Below are positions 52,123 to 60,607 of a stretch of DNA of 64,000 nt, in pieces (the first letter of the stretch is position 1; every line of letters begins with the position of its first letter). The stretch comes from Tianweitania aestuarii (GTDB lineage: Bacteria; Pseudomonadota; Alphaproteobacteria; Rhizobiales; Rhizobiaceae): contig NZ_JAFMNX010000001.1 in NCBI RefSeq assembly GCF_018457165.1, positions 372,001 through 436,000 on the forward strand. Reading direction: 5' to 3'. The notes under the pieces are model-generated. The model saw only the letters and a list, made by a program, of their open reading frames with translations, did no database searches and was not told the DNA's origin. Made by a program: the position numbers and the translations under genes.

Positions 52123-53624
52123 TGGATGGCTCGGGAAAGAGGTGCAGGGCTCGAGCCGACCAGGTCGCAAACCAAAGGCGTGGCGATGCGGGCGACGGCA
52201 TAAACGAGCAGGATGGTGAGTGTACTGGCCACCACATCGCCGGCAATCAAACCGTCCATGCGCGCGCCCATGTAAAGGCCGAGGAAAACGGCCGGAAAAT
52301 GCAGCCACTCACCGTTGCGCAAGGTCCAGAGCGTGTAGCGGCCGGTGGCGAAGAAGATCAGGCCGAGCGGGATCATGACAACAGGCACGCCGAGCCAGCC
52401 GAGGTTCCAATAGGCTTCGGCGAAGTAGCCCATCCAGGTCGAGGACGTGTCGGAACCGGTCAGCAGCTCGGTATAGGACTGGCCCATGTCGAAAAGCGGT
52501 TTGTCGGGCCAGAGAAGGCGCGGGATGAAAACGAGGGGGACATAGCTCAGGGAATTGCCGGGTTGCCCGGCATCATACATTGCCATCGCAGGTGCTGCGG
52601 CATGAACATAGGCGATGCGCACCAAGGCGCCCTGGAACTCGGCCTGATCGTCGTCACGGGGATCGGCCAGAACGCCGCTCAGGATCGCCAGCCGTTCTCC
52701 AAAAGATGCGCTGCGGATCGTGCCGTAACGCGCGATGAGCTCTGCCCGTCCCGCTGCCGTCACGGATTGCAGAACGGGAAAAAGGGCGGCCAGGAGCACA
52801 ACGGCGAGTGCCGCACGCTTGAAGGTGAAGCGATGCTGCAGGACGGCCAGCACGAGCATGAGAATGGGCAACAGCGCCTCGCCCTTGCTGAAGCGCAGGA
52901 AGCCGAAAAAGGCATCCAGTAATACGAGGCCAGCGAGTGGGATGATCCAGCCCGGCCGATGCCGCAGGGTCCAGCTGACGAGAAGAAAGATGGAAACGGG
53001 GGCCAGCCAGACGAGTTGGGTCAGCACGCCCGGCAACACCGCGTTCTCGCCGAAGGCGCCCATCGCATTGGGAAAGATCACGAGATATTTGGTGGCAAAG
53101 CCCGGAAGGCCGAACAGGAAAGCGGCAGCCAGCATCAGCCGGTCGTCACCCTTTTGTGGCTCGCAAGAACGCTGCGGCCAAAGCTGACTGGCGAAGGCAA
53201 CGGTGCCGAGGATCACCAGACTGCACATGGTCGCGAGCAGGTTGAACCGGGCAATCTCGGCATCCGATGCGGCAAAGAAATCGCGCAGCATGGTCAGCAT
53301 GATTTCGTTCATGAACCGGTGCGCAAGGGAGCCGATACCGAAGTAAACGGCCGTGGACAAGCGCATCCAGAACAAACCGGTCCAAAGAGCCAGCGGCTCG
53401 CGCTGAACGGCATGGATTGCGCCGGCGCTCAAGACGCTGGCAAGCCCGAGCGGAACGATGATGGTGGCGTGGAAAGCGGCGCCGGTGTCATCCAGCAAAC
53501 CCACGAAAAGCGCGAAGCCAAGGAGCCCGGCAAGCGCCCACAACTCCCAGGGCTGAACCTCGGACGCCGCGATGCGCAAAGGGGAAGCGGATGCGGCAGT
53601 CATCTGGGTCCATCGAAAGGTCAT
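52119..53624 (-). CDS. Multi-pass membrane protein, probable Wzy-like polysaccharide polymerase
   Basis: The 501-residue protein (ATG 53624, AGGA upstream) has about 11 hydrophobic segments such as LWALAGLLGFALFVGLL and WIIPLAGLVLLDAFFGFL. A long hydrophilic stretch between helices includes LSYVPLVFIPRLLWPDKPLFDMGQSYTELL and SSTWMGYFAEAYWNLGWLGVPVVMIPLGLI, matching the O-antigen polymerase pattern in which the periplasmic loop has R-x-x-W-P-x-K-P and the next helix G-E-x-Y-x-N-x-G. Polymerases join lipid-linked repeat units in the periplasm. It heads the minus-strand unit with the methyltransferase and GT4. Family-level call only; no experimental homolog is implied. Confidence 0.7.
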   Translation of the reverse strand: MTFRWTQMTAASASPLRIAASEVQPWELWALAGLLGFALFVGLLDDTGAAFHATIIVPLGLASVLSAGAIHAVQREPLALWTGLFWMRLSTAVYFGIGSLAHRFMNEIMLTMLRDFFAASDAEIARFNLLATMCSLVILGTVAFASQLWPQRSCEPQKGDDRLMLAAAFLFGLPGFATKYLVIFPNAMGAFGENAVLPGVLTQLVWLAPVSIFLLVSWTLRHRPGWIIPLAGLVLLDAFFGFLRFSKGEALLPILMLVLAVLQHRFTFKRAALAVVLLAALFPVLQSVTAAGRAELIARYGTIRSASFGERLAILSGVLADPRDDDQAEFQGALVRIAYVHAAAPAMAMYDAGQPGNSLSYVPLVFIPRLLWPDKPLFDMGQSYTELLTGSDTSSTWMGYFAEAYWNLGWLGVPVVMIPLGLIFFATGRYTLWTLRNGEWLHFPAVFLGLYMGARMDGLIAGDVVASTLTILLVYAVARIATPLVCDLVGSSPAPLSRAIQ

Positions 53625-53799
53625 GATTATCCTGCCGCAAGTACAGCGACAGATCAACCGTCGTCCGCGGAGCGTGGCTGAAGATTAAGTGGATGGATGT
53701 CTCTTAGAACGCCGCGTCCGCGTGCTTTCGACGAAATTCTATCCACGGGGGTCCAACCTGCACCCATGCTTGAGGCAAAGCAGCTGCAGGACAACCGAC

Positions 53800-55470
53800 A
53801 TGACCGAGATTTCGCCGAACCTTCTCCTTCCCTACATCATGCCCTCGCAGGCGCAGAAGCATGTCATGCATAATGAAGCGGTTCGCGCGCTCGATGCGCT
53901 GACGCAGATCGCGGTCCACGATCGTGACCGGATGGCGCCGCCTGCCGATCCCCGCGATGGCGATCGCTACATCGTGCCGGCTGGCGCAACCGACGCGTGG
54001 AGCAGCAGGGATGGGCATATCGCAGCCTGGCAGGACGGCGCATGGGCGTTTTATAGGCCGGGCGAGGGGTGGCTCGCCTGGGTGATCGACGAGGCGCGGC
54101 TTCTGGTGCGCCGGGGAAGCGAATGGCTCGATCTACCGAGCAGCGGCGGTGGTGGTGGTGGCGGCACCGGTGGCAGTGGCGATATTGCGGGTGTGATCAG
54201 CCACATGATCAGCGCTGCCGGCCTGATCTATCGCAACGATCCGAGCGCAGTCTTGGGCACGGGCGGCTACAAGTGGAGCACCTATTATCAGGCCGCGTCC
54301 TGGACCAACGGGCCGGCAACCGAGCCAAGCTATATCGACGATGTCTGGGCGTCCGGCATCAATATGGCGGGCGTCGGTGTACGCGCCGACATGGACCGGC
54401 AATATGCGGCCTGGCATCTGGAATCGAAGTTTTACTCCAATCCCCAGCAGGCCAGCCCGTGGACGGAAAACTTCCTGGATGTGGTCGACAAAAATGGTGG
54501 TGTCCGGCGTCCGATCGGCTGGGTCGGCGCGCATGACGGTTCGTATGGCAATGTCACGCTGGCGCAGTCGCTGCTGCTTTTGCAGAGTCATAATCACCAG
54601 CCGAAGATCGACCTGAACTTCGAAACCAATGCGGCCATGGTTTATGACGGGCTGGTCACGAGCTACCTCGCCAACAATGTGCCGCCGCATCGCCAGCGCA
54701 ACGGCGCCAATACGGCAACGCTGCCGCTGCCATATCTGGACGATGCCGACAATCTCGTTCTGGCGCGGCCGCTGACGCAGGCGCTGACTGCCGGATCGAA
54801 GAACGCGTCCGGCCTGCGATCGCGCACGCGGGGCTTCAATACCGATGCATTTTATGCCGAAGCGCCTGGTGGGCTGGCGGCGAGCTTCGCTTTGTCTTGC
54901 GGCGTGACCCAGGCGGCCAGTTCTGTCTTCGCGGTGACGGCCAATGGCACGACCAGCGTCACGGCGGCCGCCGGTCTGGTGGATGAAGCGCAGATCGGGC
55001 GCACGATCACGGGCGCAAACGTTCCGGCCAATACCCGCATCATCGACGTGATCGACGCAACGACGTTCAAGACGAGCAACGCCCTGCCGGCCAGCGTCAC
55101 ATCCCTTACGATGAGCGCGCGCACCAAGCGCTCGGTGGAATACAGCGTCGATAATGCCGGCGTGGTGACCTACGATTATTCCGGCAGCTTCATTTTCCGC
55201 GACAAGAACGCATCCTATGGTTTCGGGCTGCACATCTATCAGGGCAATGTCGGTATCGGGTCGGGCGCGTCCTATCCCAGCGGAGCGAAGCTCGTCGTGG
55301 ATGGGCCGGTGCGCTTGAAAAGCTATGGCAAGGCTTCGCTACCTTCGGCCAATGCGGCGGGCGCGGGTGCGCTGATCTATGTGTCGGACGCGGCGGGCGG
55401 GCCGACGCTTGCTTGTTCGGACGGCGCGAACTGGAAAGTGTTGGCGGCATTGGGTGCAACGGTCTCCTGA
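53800..55470 (+). CDS. DUF2793 domain protein, phage-tail-like
   Basis: The 556-residue protein starts at ATG 53800 with AGGA eight bases before it. The first ~110 residues are DUF2793: NLLLPYIMPSQAQKHVMHNEAVRALDALTQIAV, then PPADPRDGDRYIVPAGATDAW and AAWQDGAWAFYRPGEGWLAWV. This domain is common in phage and gene-transfer-agent tail proteins of alphaproteobacteria. A glycine-rich linker lies at about 115-127, and the rest (about 430 residues) is beta-strand-rich, with a repeat-like GLVDEAQIGRTITGANVPANTRIIDVIDATTF stretch. There is no signal peptide and no other phage gene in the window; it lies between polysaccharide genes on the opposite strand. Its last 94 bases overlap the end of the CgeB-like gene. 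A surface or glycan-binding role is a guess. Confidence 0.75.
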   Translation: MTEISPNLLLPYIMPSQAQKHVMHNEAVRALDALTQIAVHDRDRMAPPADPRDGDRYIVPAGATDAWSSRDGHIAAWQDGAWAFYRPGEGWLAWVIDEARLLVRRGSEWLDLPSSGGGGGGGTGGSGDIAGVISHMISAAGLIYRNDPSAVLGTGGYKWSTYYQAASWTNGPATEPSYIDDVWASGINMAGVGVRADMDRQYAAWHLESKFYSNPQQASPWTENFLDVVDKNGGVRRPIGWVGAHDGSYGNVTLAQSLLLLQSHNHQPKIDLNFETNAAMVYDGLVTSYLANNVPPHRQRNGANTATLPLPYLDDADNLVLARPLTQALTAGSKNASGLRSRTRGFNTDAFYAEAPGGLAASFALSCGVTQAASSVFAVTANGTTSVTAAAGLVDEAQIGRTITGANVPANTRIIDVIDATTFKTSNALPASVTSLTMSARTKRSVEYSVDNAGVVTYDYSGSFIFRDKNASYGFGLHIYQGNVGIGSGASYPSGAKLVVDGPVRLKSYGKASLPSANAAGAGALIYVSDAAGGPTLACSDGANWKVLAALGATVS

Positions 55471-56534
55471 CGGGCTGCCAGTAGCGCGCGTGCCTTGTCG
55501 ATCACGGTGCGCGCGCGATCATCGATGGAATAGCCGGAGGACGAAGCGCGGCTGCGGCCTGACTGCGCCATGCGGCTGCGCGCCTCGTCCTGGGTGAGAT
55601 AGAAGCGCACCTTTTCGCTAAGCTCGCGGGCACTGCCGAACATGGCGCAATCCCGATCTTCCGTGAAATGGGCCGCGATCTCATCGGAGCGCTCATGCAG
55701 CATGAAGCCGCCGGATGCGGGAATGTGGAACGAGCGCGACGTCACCCGGTCGCCGCTGGCAGCGTTGGCATTGCCCTCGAACAGGATCGCGATGTTGATC
55801 TTGGCCGCGCCGATCGCCTTGGCATATTCTGCGCCGAAGATGGGGCGGCCCTGAATGTGCGGGCGCAGGAACGGTCCGGCGCGCTCCCATTGCGAGCCCC
55901 AGATCTTGAGATCGAGTGCCGGCAGGGCGGAGATGAGGGCGGAAAGCAGCTGTTCCTTTTTCGGCGACCATGTGCCGATGAACGACGCATCGCATTGGTA
56001 AAGCGCGGTGTCGCTTCTATCCATTGCGGTCGGCTTGTGCGTCTCAGGATCGAAACCGTGCGAAAGAACGGAAGCGTTGGTGATGCCAAAGCGCGCCTTG
56101 AGATCGGCCGGTCCGAACGTCTTGGTTGTGAAGACCCAGTCATAGCAGGGCAGCGCGCGCAGTGCCGTTTGGCCGTGATCCACGAAGCTCGTATCCGGCC
56201 AGAAGTTGATCGCCACGCCGCCACCCGCCTGCACAGCGCGGATCGCCTGCGGCGACACCATGATCCCCTTGAACACGAAAAAAAGGTGCGGGCGAAACTG
56301 CTCCGTTTCGCGTAGCGCAGCTTGGGTGGCTTCGCGCAGGATCATTGGCCAAACAAGGCGGCGCGCGGCTTTCATCGGCCGGCTTTGCCAGCCCGAAGCG
56401 GCGAACCATTCATCGGCAAGCAGCGACACGGAATGCCCGGCGCGGCGGAAGGAGCGCACAAAGGCATAGGCATTGGATCCCTGCCACGTCTCGGCGACAG
56501 CGAGAATACGCAGGGGTTCTTGCTGGTAGTGCAT
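55377..56534 (-). CDS. CgeB-like glycosyltransferase (Glyco_trans_1_2 type)
   Basis: A 385-residue GT-B protein. The N-terminal half begins LRILAVAETWQGSNAYAFVRSFRRAGHSVSLLADEWFAASGW, and the middle carries VAINFWPDTSFVDHG, CYDWVFTTKTFGPADLKARFG and ASFIGTWSPKKEQLLSALI. The C-terminal part has the CgeB-type motif GDRVTSRSFHIPASGGFMLHERSDEIAAHF and FGSARELSEKVRFYLTQDEAR. The ATG overlaps the stop of the next GT4 gene as TGATG, making it the last gene of the long asnB operon. Its final ~30 residues are read from the strand opposite to the end of the DUF2793 gene. Donor unknown. Confidence 0.87.
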   Translation of the reverse strand: MHYQQEPLRILAVAETWQGSNAYAFVRSFRRAGHSVSLLADEWFAASGWQSRPMKAARRLVWPMILREATQAALRETEQFRPHLFFVFKGIMVSPQAIRAVQAGGGVAINFWPDTSFVDHGQTALRALPCYDWVFTTKTFGPADLKARFGITNASVLSHGFDPETHKPTAMDRSDTALYQCDASFIGTWSPKKEQLLSALISALPALDLKIWGSQWERAGPFLRPHIQGRPIFGAEYAKAIGAAKINIAILFEGNANAASGDRVTSRSFHIPASGGFMLHERSDEIAAHFTEDRDCAMFGSARELSEKVRFYLTQDEARSRMAQSGRSRASSSGYSIDDRARTVIDKARALLAARQETVAPNAANTFQFAPSEQASVGPPAASDT

Positions 56535-57745
56535 CAGGCGGGCAGACCTTGGAGCGCGGGTGCTCCGGCCGGTCTGACATGATCGAGCGCCGCCATCACG
56601 CCTTCGACGCTGTGGCGCATGCAGGTTTGCTCGAACACGGCCAGCGAAGCGTCTGCCATCGCGGCATGAAGGGAAGGGTCATCAAGCAAACGCTGCATGG
56701 CTGCGGCCAGAGCATCGACGTCGCTGCATTGGTAGGTCAGCGCGTTGAAGTCTGGTTGCGCGATATCGCTTCCGCCGATCAGCCCGACGCGATCGCTGAC
56801 GATGAGCGGCAGGCCGATGGCGCAGGCTTCCGAGCCGACAAGCGGATGTGGATCGTGTTCGGAGGGGATCACCAGAACATCGGCCGCGCAGTAGGCGGCA
56901 GGAAGCCGATCGAGATTGACGAAGCCGGCGAAGCTTGCCGGCACCTCACCGCTCGCGGCCGACGTGAGGCTGCCTCGTTCGCTGCCATCGCCGCAAAACA
57001 GGAGATGAACCGGTCGCTTCGTCTTGATCAGGGTGGATGCGGCAAGGAGGTCGGCGGCGCGTTTTCGCGGGCTGAGCTTACCGACAAAGAGAAACACGAA
57101 GGCGTCTTCCGCAATGCCGAAGCGTCGGCGTGTCGCGGTCCGCAGCGCCGCGCGATTGGCGCGGGCATGGCGGTAGATGGTTTCATCGATGGGGAAAGGG
57201 CTGCGAAAGCGCTTGGTAGCCGGCACACCCATTCTGGCCCAAAAGGTTCCGTTCTGATCGCCCACCGCCAGCACTGCCGACACCTGGCGCATCAGCAAGC
57301 GCAAGCCGGCGGATCGGAAGAGTGCGCGCGCGCCTTTGGAACGCGGCATGGCGTCACCATCGCCGGCCATCACCACGGGAACACGGTTCAAACGGCTCCA
57401 GAAAAGCGCACGCAGCGCCGTCAGCTGCGCATAGCCATAGATGAGCACGGTTGTCGGCTGGAAGTCACGGAGTGCGGCAGCGATGCTGGGATTGTTCACC
57501 GCCCGAAACGACACCTGCTTGATCCCGTCGGCTTCATCGAGAAAGGCGTGATCGTAGCCTTCGAGCAGATTGGCGTCCCAGGCATAGGCGGTGTTCATTT
57601 CGGCGTCGAAGGTGCGATCAACGCCGATGCGGCTGGCAAAGAAGACCTTCAGCGTGATGTCGGAACGCGCGGCGAGCGCACGATAAAGCGGCACGAAATG
57701 CTGGATCGGATGCGACACGACGATGGCGAGCCGCTGACCGGTCAT
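56534..57745 (-). CDS. Glycosyltransferase family 4 protein
   Basis: A 403-residue GT-B protein from ATG 57745, which overlaps the stop of the preceding GT4 as ATGA. Readable features are RLAIVVSHPIQHFVPLYRALAARSDITLKVFF at the start, FVFLFVGKLSPRKRAADLLAASTLI near residue 215, VHLLFCGDGSERGSL near 245, and VLVIPSEHDPHPLVGSEACAIGLPLIVSDRVGLIG near 300 with the donor-binding SEH..G..E motif. It is one of several overlapped genes transcribed from asnB downwards. It probably adds a sugar to the repeat unit. Confidence 0.9.
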   Translation of the reverse strand: MTGQRLAIVVSHPIQHFVPLYRALAARSDITLKVFFASRIGVDRTFDAEMNTAYAWDANLLEGYDHAFLDEADGIKQVSFRAVNNPSIAAALRDFQPTTVLIYGYAQLTALRALFWSRLNRVPVVMAGDGDAMPRSKGARALFRSAGLRLLMRQVSAVLAVGDQNGTFWARMGVPATKRFRSPFPIDETIYRHARANRAALRTATRRRFGIAEDAFVFLFVGKLSPRKRAADLLAASTLIKTKRPVHLLFCGDGSERGSLTSAASGEVPASFAGFVNLDRLPAAYCAADVLVIPSEHDPHPLVGSEACAIGLPLIVSDRVGLIGGSDIAQPDFNALTYQCSDVDALAAAMQRLLDDPSLHAAMADASLAVFEQTCMRHSVEGVMAALDHVRPAGAPALQGLPA

Positions 57746-58875
57746 GCGCAAAGACCCTCCAGCAAGGCGCGGCTGCGTGCAACCGCATCGCTATCGGCGA
57801 CGGTCGCTTCAGCCCGCTTTCGCGCGCCTTGGCGCCAGATCGAGCGAGCGCTTTCATCCATGGTGGCGAAGCGGTCGATGGTTTCGGCAAAGGTCTCCGG
57901 TCCGGTGATCGGCAGATCCCAGCCAGCCTGCGCAGCGGCAAGATCGCGCCAGGGCGTACGATCGGAGATCAGCGCCGGCACGCCGCAGGACAGAGCCTCG
58001 AAGATCGCATGGCCGAAGTTCTCGCCTGCGGTTGGCGAGAACAGAAGGTCGGTATGTGAAAGCATCGCCGGCAGATCGGCATTGGCGTAGGGGCCTTGAT
58101 GGGTGACGCCGACATGATCAGGCAGTTCGGCGGCCATGGCGAGGCACATCTGCCAGTAGTCTTCGTCCTCGATCGGACCATGGATGTCGAACTGAACCGG
58201 CGTTTGAACGTCCTGCAGAACGCGCAGGGCAAAAGCGAGGTTCTTGATCGACGTGATGCGGCCGAGGAATGCCAGCCGCAGCGTCGGGCTGGTTTCATGC
58301 GGCAGTGGCTCAAGCAAAGGTCGTATGTTGGGCGCAATGGCAATTTGGCTCTGGCGCGGAAGAACCGTGCGAATGATCTGCGCTTCTGCTTCGTTCGTGG
58401 CATGCAAGGTCACGCCGTCGAGAAGACGCAGCGCCTGGACGAGTGAGAGATAGCTGCGCTTTCGTGTGGGCTTCAGGCGTAAGGCGGCCGGATGAAACTC
58501 GCCACGCGGCGAAAGAAGAACAGGCACGTCCCCCAAGCGTCCGAAGTGCTTTGCCAGCAGAACGGGCAGCGTGAACTCGCGGTCGAAGAAGCCGTTCAGC
58601 CACACCATATCGGGTGAAAGCCGGCGGATTTCGCGCAGCAAACCCTGCGGCGCAAGGGTGCCGGGTTGCAGATAAGTAGCGTCAAAGCTCGATCCCACCG
58701 GCGAAACAGGAGACGCCGCCTTGCCGTTGAACGGGCGATCGCGCGCAAGAAGATGGAAGTCGAACTGGCTGGAAAGCGCCTGTGCCAGCGCACGAAAGCT
58801 CTGGTTGGGACCCGACGCGTCATTGCCAGGCCAGTAAGCGCCAACCAGTGACACAATGCGCGGTTTTTGACCCAT
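57742..58875 (-). CDS. Glycosyltransferase family 4 protein
   Basis: A 377-residue GT4 from ATG 58875, overlapping the FkbM gene's stop as TGATG; a longer frame up to 59469 is ignored because it lies within the FkbM gene. It begins KPRIVSLVGAYWPGNDASGPNQSFRALAQAL, has VLLSPRGEFHPAALRLKPTRKRSYLSL near residue 125 (typical of WbaZ/WfaD-like enzymes with the PRGE.. motif), and LFSPTAGENFGHAIFEALSCGVPALISDRTPW near 290 with the Ex7E glutamates. The PRGEFHPAAL and TENF-like motif (GENFGHAIFE) place it in a group common in capsule loci. Specificity is unknown. Confidence 0.9.
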   Translation of the reverse strand: MGQKPRIVSLVGAYWPGNDASGPNQSFRALAQALSSQFDFHLLARDRPFNGKAASPVSPVGSSFDATYLQPGTLAPQGLLREIRRLSPDMVWLNGFFDREFTLPVLLAKHFGRLGDVPVLLSPRGEFHPAALRLKPTRKRSYLSLVQALRLLDGVTLHATNEAEAQIIRTVLPRQSQIAIAPNIRPLLEPLPHETSPTLRLAFLGRITSIKNLAFALRVLQDVQTPVQFDIHGPIEDEDYWQMCLAMAAELPDHVGVTHQGPYANADLPAMLSHTDLLFSPTAGENFGHAIFEALSCGVPALISDRTPWRDLAAAQAGWDLPITGPETFAETIDRFATMDESARSIWRQGARKRAEATVADSDAVARSRALLEGLCA

Positions 58876-59711
58876 CAGATGCCCTTCCAGTCCGCGACCA
58901 ACTCGCTTGGAATGGCAACCACTTCCCATGCTTGACCGATCCGGCGCAACTCTCCGGCCGGGTCGATTGGGTGTTCGGCGGCAAACAGCTGGTAGCTGTG
59001 GGCGTGCAGGATGGCGGTGCAGGCGTCGCTGTTTTCGCTCGGCACTTCCATGATGAGCAGGGGACGCTTGGTGGCAAGCAGACGCGCGCCCCCGCGCAGG
59101 ATCCAGGCTTCCGCACCTTCCGCGTCGCACTTGATCAGGTCGGGTGCGGGTTGATGCGCGGCCAGCCAGTCGAGCGTCAGCGTCACGACCGGAACAGCCA
59201 TGCGCACCCCGCCCATCTGTGAACCGTAATCGGCTCCGCGCAGACTGTTGGCGGCACGACCGCGAACGGCGATCTGGAGCTCGGCCAGCCCGACTTGATC
59301 CGACAAGGCGGCAGGGATGATCGTTACGGCAAGATCGGGATTCGCGGCCTGCGTTCGATGCAAGAGAAGCTGGTTGAACGGATCGGGTTCGATGGCGACA
59401 ACCTTGCCGGTGCCGACCGCATGCGCCGCCGGAAAGGTGAAGACACCCATATTCGCGCCGATGTCCCACACCACCATGCCCGGCCGCACAAAGCGCCTGG
59501 TGTAAGACAGAAGGGTGGGCTCGAAGCGTTCCAGGCTGACGTCGAGTGCGCGCAGCCGGTTGGCCGGCGAAAGGAACATGGGACGACGGCCGAATTCAGC
59601 GGGCAGCCGTCGGCGCACAACGAGATTGCGCACGGCGCGCTCGGCCAGCCGGCGCAGCGGATGGACCGATGTTTGCGCGATCAGCGGAAGGCTCACAGGC
59701 GGTAGCCCCAT
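58875..59711 (-). CDS. FkbM family methyltransferase
   Basis: The 278-residue protein has a SAM-binding region VVWDIGANMGVFTFPAAHAVGTGKVVAIEPDPFNQLLL (motif I near residue 82) and the FkbM-specific VTLTLDWLAAHQPAPDLIKCDAEGAEAWILRGGARLL near 180 with the DxExAE motif. FkbM enzymes O-methylate sugars or polyketides; here it likely methylates a sugar hydroxyl of the glycan. The ATG at 59711 overlaps the GT2 gene by 19 bases, and the stop overlaps the GT4 start. Confidence 0.9.
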   Translation of the reverse strand: MGLPPVSLPLIAQTSVHPLRRLAERAVRNLVVRRRLPAEFGRRPMFLSPANRLRALDVSLERFEPTLLSYTRRFVRPGMVVWDIGANMGVFTFPAAHAVGTGKVVAIEPDPFNQLLLHRTQAANPDLAVTIIPAALSDQVGLAELQIAVRGRAANSLRGADYGSQMGGVRMAVPVVTLTLDWLAAHQPAPDLIKCDAEGAEAWILRGGARLLATKRPLLIMEVPSENSDACTAILHAHSYQLFAAEHPIDPAGELRRIGQAWEVVAIPSELVADWKGI

Positions 59712-60607
59712 CGATCATGCAGGTGCAGCTTGAAGGCTTCCAGCCCGTGTCTGGCAATGAAGCTGCGCGCCTCGTCGATCTTGGCATCCACTAGCATCCA
59801 GTTCCACCATCCTTGCAGGAAGTGGAACAGGAAGCCTTGGCGACCGTCCAGAAAGCCGAGAAGGATGAAGTAGCGAAACAGGAAATAGAGCGTGCCGCGC
59901 AGGTAAAGCGGCATGCGCGCGAAGACGTGCACCTTCAAAAGCCGCTTCAGCCTGGCTTGTCCGCTCTGACTTTTTTCGAGCGCGCTGTCCCGCGCAAACA
60001 GCTGTTGCTCCTGCGCGACGAAGTCGATCATCTGGCGGGTGGCGTAGCCGTTGTGCTTGTCGGTCCACCAGGAAATGTCGTTGAGGTTCTCGTCCACGAA
60101 ATCATGCGCAAAGGTAACGGAACGGCCGCGTTGGAGAACCACATGCTCGTCCATCCAGCGGCTCTCGATACGCGCCGCACCGTGCCGCCAAAGGCGCAGC
60201 AGGATCGTTGGATAAAAGCCGCCGAAGCGGATCCAGCGGCCGCGGAAGATCACCTTGCGCCGGAAGTTGACCCCGGTCACATCCGGCGGGAGGGTGCCGA
60301 GACGATGGAGGATTTCATCGACCGAAGCCGGCTCGAAATACTCGTCGGCATCGAGCCGCAGCACCCATTCCGTGGTGATGCCGGCATTGTCGAGGGCCCA
60401 TTGGAACTGGTCGGCATAGTTCAGCCAGCGGCGTTGCAGAACCTCTGCCCCGCAGGCCCGCGCGATCGAAGGCGTGTCATCCGTGGAGAAACTGTCGATC
60501 ACCACCATCCGCTGCACCAAAGGACGGATGCGCTCGAGGCAGCGGCGGATATGCGGCGCTTCGTTGAAGGTCAGGATCACGACGGTGATCGGCAGCGGGC
60601 CCGTCAT
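59693..60607 (-). CDS. Glycosyltransferase family 2 protein (WaaE/KdtX-like)
   Basis: A 304-residue GT-A-fold enzyme from ATG 60607, which overlaps the asnB stop as ATGA. The opening ITVVILTFNEAPHIRRCLERIRPLVQRMVVIDSFSTDDTPSIARACGAEVL and LRLDADEYFEPASVDEIL (DADE motif near residue 93) match the WaaE/KdtX and related group. The C-terminal half has a hydrophobic region YLRGTLYFLFRYFILLGFLDGRQGFLFHFLQG, suggesting membrane association. It is the second gene of the asnB-led operon and likely starts or extends the repeat unit. Confidence 0.9.
   Translation of the reverse strand: MTGPLPITVVILTFNEAPHIRRCLERIRPLVQRMVVIDSFSTDDTPSIARACGAEVLQRRWLNYADQFQWALDNAGITTEWVLRLDADEYFEPASVDEILHRLGTLPPDVTGVNFRRKVIFRGRWIRFGGFYPTILLRLWRHGAARIESRWMDEHVVLQRGRSVTFAHDFVDENLNDISWWTDKHNGYATRQMIDFVAQEQQLFARDSALEKSQSGQARLKRLLKVHVFARMPLYLRGTLYFLFRYFILLGFLDGRQGFLFHFLQGWWNWMLVDAKIDEARSFIARHGLEAFKLHLHDRWGYRL

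Noticed and set aside
52122-52308. Upstream extension of the methyltransferase to 52308
   Set aside because: It would run through the Wzy-like gene, and the ATGA overlap at 52119-52122 gives a better start.
53800-55470. A prophage around the DUF2793 gene
   Set aside because: No integrase, terminase, capsid or other tail genes are present; both neighbours are polysaccharide genes.
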